A DNA stretch of 64,000 nucleotides from Bartonella florencae. GTDB lineage: Bacteria > Pseudomonadota > Alphaproteobacteria > Rhizobiales > Rhizobiaceae. Of the stretch, positions 59,610-64,000 are shown piece by piece. The stretch spans positions 266,898 through 330,897 of the forward strand of contig NZ_HE997451.1 in the NCBI RefSeq assembly GCF_000312525.1, given 5' to 3'. A model generated the notes under the pieces. That model had not been told where the DNA came from. It saw only the letters and a program-made list of their open reading frames with translations, and made no database searches. The translations under genes and the position numbers were made by a program. The number at the start of each line of letters is the position of its first letter. Positions within the stretch are counted from its first letter, which is position 1.

Positions 59610-60872
59610 ATGAAGAAACTCATGGATCAATCGTCAATCATCATTGGAGGGGGGATTGCAGGTTTAAGTACTGCTTTGGCGCTCGCCCATAAAGGAATAG
59701 CAAGTACAGTTATCGAAAAATGTCAACAGCTTGAAGCTGTGGGGGCTGGCATTCAGCTTACCCCAAATGCCACATGTATTCTTGCACAATGGAAAATTCT
59801 TAATAAACTTACACAAATGGGCACAATACCAAGCTTTCTCGAATTAAGAGACGGGTTATCTTTAAAAACACGACTGCGTGTCGACCTTATCAATTTATCA
59901 AAAAAAGACTGGAAATCGCCTTATATTACGATTCATCGTGCTGCCTTACAAGAAGTTTTATACAACGCTGTTATAGAAAATCCTTTTATTCAATATAAAA
60001 CAGGCGAAACTGTTATATCAGCAACCCCAAAAGCATCTCACAGTATTCATATAAAAACAATAAAAACAGATACTTCAAATCAAACACAAAAACACCAGCT
60101 TTATTCAACACCACTTCTTATCGGTTGTGATGGAGTTTGGTCTACATTACGAAAATTGGCTCCTTTTCATGAAAAGGCAGATTTTAGTGGCTTTATTGCT
60201 TGGCGTGCTACAGCAGAATTTGAAAATCTTCCTAAAGATTTTCGTTTTTTAATACAAAATATGAAAACAATTACTGCTTGGATGGGACCTCAAAATCATC
60301 TTGTTGTCTACCCCATTCAATCATCAGCAAAACTGTTTAATTTTGTAGCCATTACAAAGGGGGAAAATGCAAAAGAAGGATGGGCACATCAAGGAAATAA
60401 AGAAAATTTGAAAACTCTTTTTAAAGATTGGCATATGCAAATTTTACAAATCTTTGACCATATTGATACGTGGAGCTATTGGCCACTTTTTCAAATGAAA
60501 CAGCACCGTTTTTTAGGCTTAGAGAGACAAGTGTTTGTTGGAGATAGTGCACACGCAACTCTCCCCTTTGCCGCACAAGGTGCCGCTATGGCAATAGAAG
60601 ATGCAGCCACATTAGCAGAAATACTCTCTTATAAAGATCTTTCATTAACCAAAGCGCTTTCACTTTACGAAAAAATCCGTACACCCCGAATGAGGGCCGT
60701 AAAAAAACGGGGAGATTTCAACAGAATAGCCTATCATGCAACTGGTCCCATAGCAATTGCACGTAATTTTATCATGAAAATTCGTACACCAGAGAGTATT
60801 ATGTCCAATCTTCATTGGCTTTATAGCTATGATGCTATGCATTCCATAGAAATATATAGTAAAAACTTATAA
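59610..60872 (+). CDS. FAD-dependent monooxygenase (salicylate hydroxylase-like)
   Basis: A 420-residue flavoprotein hydroxylase with the three sequence marks of the family: the dinucleotide loop IIGGGIAGLSTALALAHKG, a DG motif in LIGCDGVWSTLRKLAP, and GDSAHATLPFAAQGAAMAIE for FAD ribityl binding. VGAGIQLTPNA is also typical. Substrate unknown; similar genes are called salicylate or 3-hydroxybenzoate hydroxylase, but ring degradation genes are absent. The ATG at 59610 or 59622 may be used. It follows the zinc-finger gene closely and converges with dnaE. Confidence 0.88.
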   Translation: MKKLMDQSSIIIGGGIAGLSTALALAHKGIASTVIEKCQQLEAVGAGIQLTPNATCILAQWKILNKLTQMGTIPSFLELRDGLSLKTRLRVDLINLSKKDWKSPYITIHRAALQEVLYNAVIENPFIQYKTGETVISATPKASHSIHIKTIKTDTSNQTQKHQLYSTPLLIGCDGVWSTLRKLAPFHEKADFSGFIAWRATAEFENLPKDFRFLIQNMKTITAWMGPQNHLVVYPIQSSAKLFNFVAITKGENAKEGWAHQGNKENLKTLFKDWHMQILQIFDHIDTWSYWPLFQMKQHRFLGLERQVFVGDSAHATLPFAAQGAAMAIEDAATLAEILSYKDLSLTKALSLYEKIRTPRMRAVKKRGDFNRIAYHATGPIAIARNFIMKIRTPESIMSNLHWLYSYDAMHSIEIYSKNL

Positions 60873-61059
60873 AATTCCCTTAATGACTTGGCTATACAGA
60901 GGAAAAAGCGCATCTTCTCAACTTCATTGAGCGAGAAATTTAATATGAGTTATCCTAATAAAAGCAAAAATTTTTAGAATTTATAATCCATAAAAAACTA
61001 AATTACTCATAAAGCCAAAAACGCCATGAAAAACAAGTATTCATTTTACCATTTTCGAT

Positions 61060-64000
61060 TTAAGTCAACTCCACATCAATAACGCCCGGAATGGCTTTCA
61101 TAGAACTTGCTACACGTGAATTAACCTTGTATCGCTTGGGAAGCGTAATTTCGACCTCCCGTAATCCATCTTCTTGAATCAAAATAAGCCCTACTTCTCC
61201 ATTCCCATTAGGACTTAAATTTTTTTCAATTTGTGGCAACATATCAACTGTTTTTATAAAGAGACGCATCATTTTGTGATTCTGTGATGCCTCCTTTTCT
61301 AAAGACTGAACCGTCTCCAGTCGCAAACTCACACCTTCAGAACGATTTTCAGCACTCACCGTAATAATAAAAGATTTTCCGAGTTCTAGTATCGCCTCAT
61401 AATCCGAGAGACCTTCAGAAAAGAGAACAGTTTCATACTGACCACTCGTATCAGAAAAATGAATAATTCCCATTTTCTTACCAGACTTTGTTTTGCGGAC
61501 TTGTTTTGCCACAATAGTTCCAGCAAGCCTTGCTGCAGTTGCCCCTCCTTTGACAGCATTAGCAAAATTAATCCAGCTTTGTACGCGTTTTTTAGCAAGA
61601 ATAGCCTGATACTCATCTAAAGGGTGTGCAGAAAAGTAAAAACCTATTGCTTGAAATTCTCGATGAAGCTTTTCATCTAGTAACCAAGGAGATGTTTGCG
61701 ATAAAATCAAAGGCTCTTTTAATCCCCCCGTCATGCCAAATATATCAATTTGTCCACTAGAATTGTTTTCGAGAATACGAAGTGCACGCGCATGAAGTGT
61801 TCCAAGACTTGCCAATAAAATTTCACGTGCAATATGAAAACAATCAAAGGCACCAGCACAAATCAAACTTTCCATTGCACGTTTATTAACAATACGCGGA
61901 TCAATACGCGCACAAAAATCTTCCAGATCCTTAAAAGCTTCCTTTCCACGACAAGTAACAATATGGTCAACAACCGCTTCCCCTACACCTTTAATGGCAG
62001 CAAGAGAATAATAAATACAGTTATCACCAACCTCAAAAACACGATGTGATGTTTGTACAGAAGGAGCAATGACTTTAATACCTAACCTTAATGCTTCACG
62101 CCGAAAATCATTTAGTTTATCCGTATTTGTCATATCATAGGTCATTGAAGCGGCTAAAAACTCAACGGGATAATGTGCTTTCATATAGGCGGTTTGATAA
62201 GAAACAATCGCATAAGCAGCAGCGTGTGATTTATTAAAGCCATAATCTGCAAATTTTGCTAAAAGATCAAAAATAATATCCGCTTGATCTTTATCAACAC
62301 CACCAGCAACAGCTCCGTTCACAAAACGCGTACGCTGTTGTTGCATTTCTTTATGAATCTTTTTACCCATAGCGCGCCGCAATAAGTCCGCTTCTCCAAG
62401 CGAATAGCCAGCAAGCACCTGAGCAATCTGCATCACTTGCTCCTGATAGACAATAACACCTTGTGTTTCTTTAATCAGATGATCTATTTTGGGATGAATA
62501 GAAGCAATTTGCTCTTCCCCATGTTTGCGTGCGTTATAGGTTGGAATATTCTCCATTGGTCCAGGGCGATAAAGCGCAACAAGAGCAATAATATCTTCAA
62601 TACGATCAGGCCTCATTCCAATCAGTGCCTTACGCATACCAGCACTTTCCACTTGAAACACACCAACTGTTTCACCACGTGCCATCATAGCATAGGTCTC
62701 TTCATCATCGAGAGGGATATTCGACAAATCTATTTTGATTGCCTTTCGTGCAACAAAATCTACTGCCATTTTCAAAACAGTAAGCGTTTTTAACCCAAGA
62801 AAATCAAATTTAACCAACCCTGCTTGTTCCACATATTTCATGTTAAATTGTGTCACAGGCATATCGGAACGAGGGTCACGATACATCGGAACGAGTTCTG
62901 AAAGTGGACGATCACCAATAACAATTCCTGCAGCATGAGTTGATGCATGACGATAAAGCCCCTCCAGTTGAAGGGAAATATCTAACGTACGCTCTATAAG
63001 GGGATCTTTTTTCTTTTCTTCTTCAAATTTAGGTTCATCGCTAATAGCTTCAGCCAATTCAATCTGACTCCCAGGTGTAGCAGGAACCAATTTTGTAAGA
63101 TAATCCACCTGACGATAAGGAACTTCTAAAACGCGCCCAACATCGCGCAACACCGCACGTGCTTGTAACTTACCAAAGGTGATAATTTGCGCAACTTGAT
63201 CACGTCCATATTTTTTTTGAACATAATGAATTACTTCTTCACGCCGTTCTTGACAAAAATCGATATCAAAATCCGGCATCGACACACGATCTGGATTCAG
63301 AAAACGTTCAAAGAGAAGAGAAAAACGCAATGGATCGACATCAGTAATAGTGAGTGCATAAGCCACAAGTGAACCAGCACCAGAACCACGCCCTGGACCG
63401 ACGGGAATATCATGGGTTTTCGCCCATTTTATAAAATCTGAAACGATAAGAAAGTAGCCAGAAAATTGCATACGCGTAATAACAGAAATTTCATAATCAA
63501 GCCGCTGTTCATAATCTGCAGCAGTATACCCTTTAGCCAATCCAATTGTCTTAAGGCGTACTTTTAAACCAGCTTTTGCTTGATTTAACAATTCACTATC
63601 TTCTACTTCTAAAGTACAGTTTGAAACAACAGATTGCTCTATAAAACGAGGCAAAATTGGTTTTCGAACTGGCGTAGCAATATGACAACGCAATGCAATT
63701 TCAACAGTATTTTCCAAAGCTTCTGGAAGATCAGAAAACAACGCCACCATTTCATCTTGTGATTTCAAATAATGATCTGGTGTCACGCGCTTACGCTCTG
63801 GATTAGAAACAATTTGTCCTTCTGCAACCGCCATCAGTGCATCATGAGCTTCATAGCCTTCTTTATTTAGAAAAAAAGCCTCATTGGTTGCAACAAGAGG
63901 AATTTCATATTTATACGCCAATTCAATAAGCGCAGCTTCTACTTGTCTCTCAAAAGAACCATGCCGCTGTAATTCTATATATAGACGATCAGCAAAAATC
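61060..64000 (-). CDS. dnaE: DNA polymerase III alpha subunit, 5' end outside the window
   Basis: The catalytic subunit of the replicative polymerase; about 980 codons are visible and the gene continues past the right edge. The frame stays open to 64000 (FADRLYIELQRHGSFERQ at the edge), so the codon at 63921 is internal, not a start. The PHP domain end is in LVATNEAFF, and the palm motif with catalytic aspartates is MPDFDIDFCQERREEVI. GYNKSHAAAY-like (GFNKSHAAAYAIVSYQTAYM) and an OB-fold region (RLAGTIVAKQVRKTKSGKKM) follow. The C-terminus ends SSMKAIPGVIDVELT. Full length would be about 1150-1170 residues. Confidence 0.97.
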   Translation of the reverse strand, partial: IFADRLYIELQRHGSFERQVEAALIELAYKYEIPLVATNEAFFLNKEGYEAHDALMAVAEGQIVSNPERKRVTPDHYLKSQDEMVALFSDLPEALENTVEIALRCHIATPVRKPILPRFIEQSVVSNCTLEVEDSELLNQAKAGLKVRLKTIGLAKGYTAADYEQRLDYEISVITRMQFSGYFLIVSDFIKWAKTHDIPVGPGRGSGAGSLVAYALTITDVDPLRFSLLFERFLNPDRVSMPDFDIDFCQERREEVIHYVQKKYGRDQVAQIITFGKLQARAVLRDVGRVLEVPYRQVDYLTKLVPATPGSQIELAEAISDEPKFEEEKKKDPLIERTLDISLQLEGLYRHASTHAAGIVIGDRPLSELVPMYRDPRSDMPVTQFNMKYVEQAGLVKFDFLGLKTLTVLKMAVDFVARKAIKIDLSNIPLDDEETYAMMARGETVGVFQVESAGMRKALIGMRPDRIEDIIALVALYRPGPMENIPTYNARKHGEEQIASIHPKIDHLIKETQGVIVYQEQVMQIAQVLAGYSLGEADLLRRAMGKKIHKEMQQQRTRFVNGAVAGGVDKDQADIIFDLLAKFADYGFNKSHAAAYAIVSYQTAYMKAHYPVEFLAASMTYDMTNTDKLNDFRREALRLGIKVIAPSVQTSHRVFEVGDNCIYYSLAAIKGVGEAVVDHIVTCRGKEAFKDLEDFCARIDPRIVNKRAMESLICAGAFDCFHIAREILLASLGTLHARALRILENNSSGQIDIFGMTGGLKEPLILSQTSPWLLDEKLHREFQAIGFYFSAHPLDEYQAILAKKRVQSWINFANAVKGGATAARLAGTIVAKQVRKTKSGKKMGIIHFSDTSGQYETVLFSEGLSDYEAILELGKSFIITVSAENRSEGVSLRLETVQSLEKEASQNHKMMRLFIKTVDMLPQIEKNLSPNGNGEVGLILIQEDGLREVEITLPKRYKVNSRVASSMKAIPGVIDVELT

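Overview
The window is a chromosomal segment of a host-associated alphaproteobacterium of the order Hyphomicrobiales (Rhizobiales), most probably a Bartonella. This is inferred from AT-rich, reduced-genome style DNA, the very-long-chain-fatty-acid lipid A cluster (acpXL to lpxXL), the CckA/CpdR cell-cycle proteins, a DksA without zinc cysteines, proteobacterial NDUFS4- and NDUFS6-like proteins, and decayed phage genes between housekeeping operons. No database search was possible, so all names rest on motifs, length and gene order.

Layout. Positions 1-4000 are a decaying prophage edge: a small phage-type gene, a tyrosine integrase, a HigBA toxin-antitoxin pair with a palindromic operator, a frameshifted Dam-type methylase and a frameshifted tail gene-D fragment. 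4.2-10 kb carries argC, ctaA, an ExoP/Wzz-like protein with a degenerate kinase domain, hflX and hfq. 10.6-15.2 kb is one giant membrane-anchored coiled-coil protein resembling the Growth Pole Ring scaffold of Agrobacterium. 15.6-24.3 kb holds maeB, the acpXL cluster (very long acyl chain made on AcpXL and put on lipid A by LpxXL), mazG and an A-type Fe-S carrier.

24.7-30 kb is a tRNA-rich stretch (Pro-GGG, Val-GAC, Arg-TCT, Pro-TGG). It contains an hsp20 gene behind a ROSE-like RNA thermometer, a PldB-like hydrolase that seems to have lost its catalytic triad, cpdR, and between tRNA-Val and tRNA-Arg an island of decayed phage-type genes. That island includes a broken XRE regulator preceded by a terminator-like leader, and a broken hexapeptide-repeat protein. 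30.6-38.6 kb holds hda, an AI-2E family permease, purM-purN, cckA (apparently frameshifted in a homopolymer), a FliO-like gene and dksA.

39-47 kb is mainly purine synthesis (purB, purC, purS, purQ, purL) with rpe, a flavin reductase and a small hydrolase, followed by bolA, grxD and a Bcr/CflA exporter. 48.8-64 kb holds parC, aspS, rnd, the ppk-ppx polyphosphate operon, a zinc-finger protein, an FAD monooxygenase and the 3' part of dnaE, which runs off the right edge.

The most interesting items are the pseudoenzyme hydrolase, the catalytically empty FabF2-type subunit next to a competent FabF1 with no fabZXL between them, the ROSE element, the terminator-XRE leader, the GPR-like scaffold and the cckA homopolymer frameshift. 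No CRISPR array or rRNA gene was seen.
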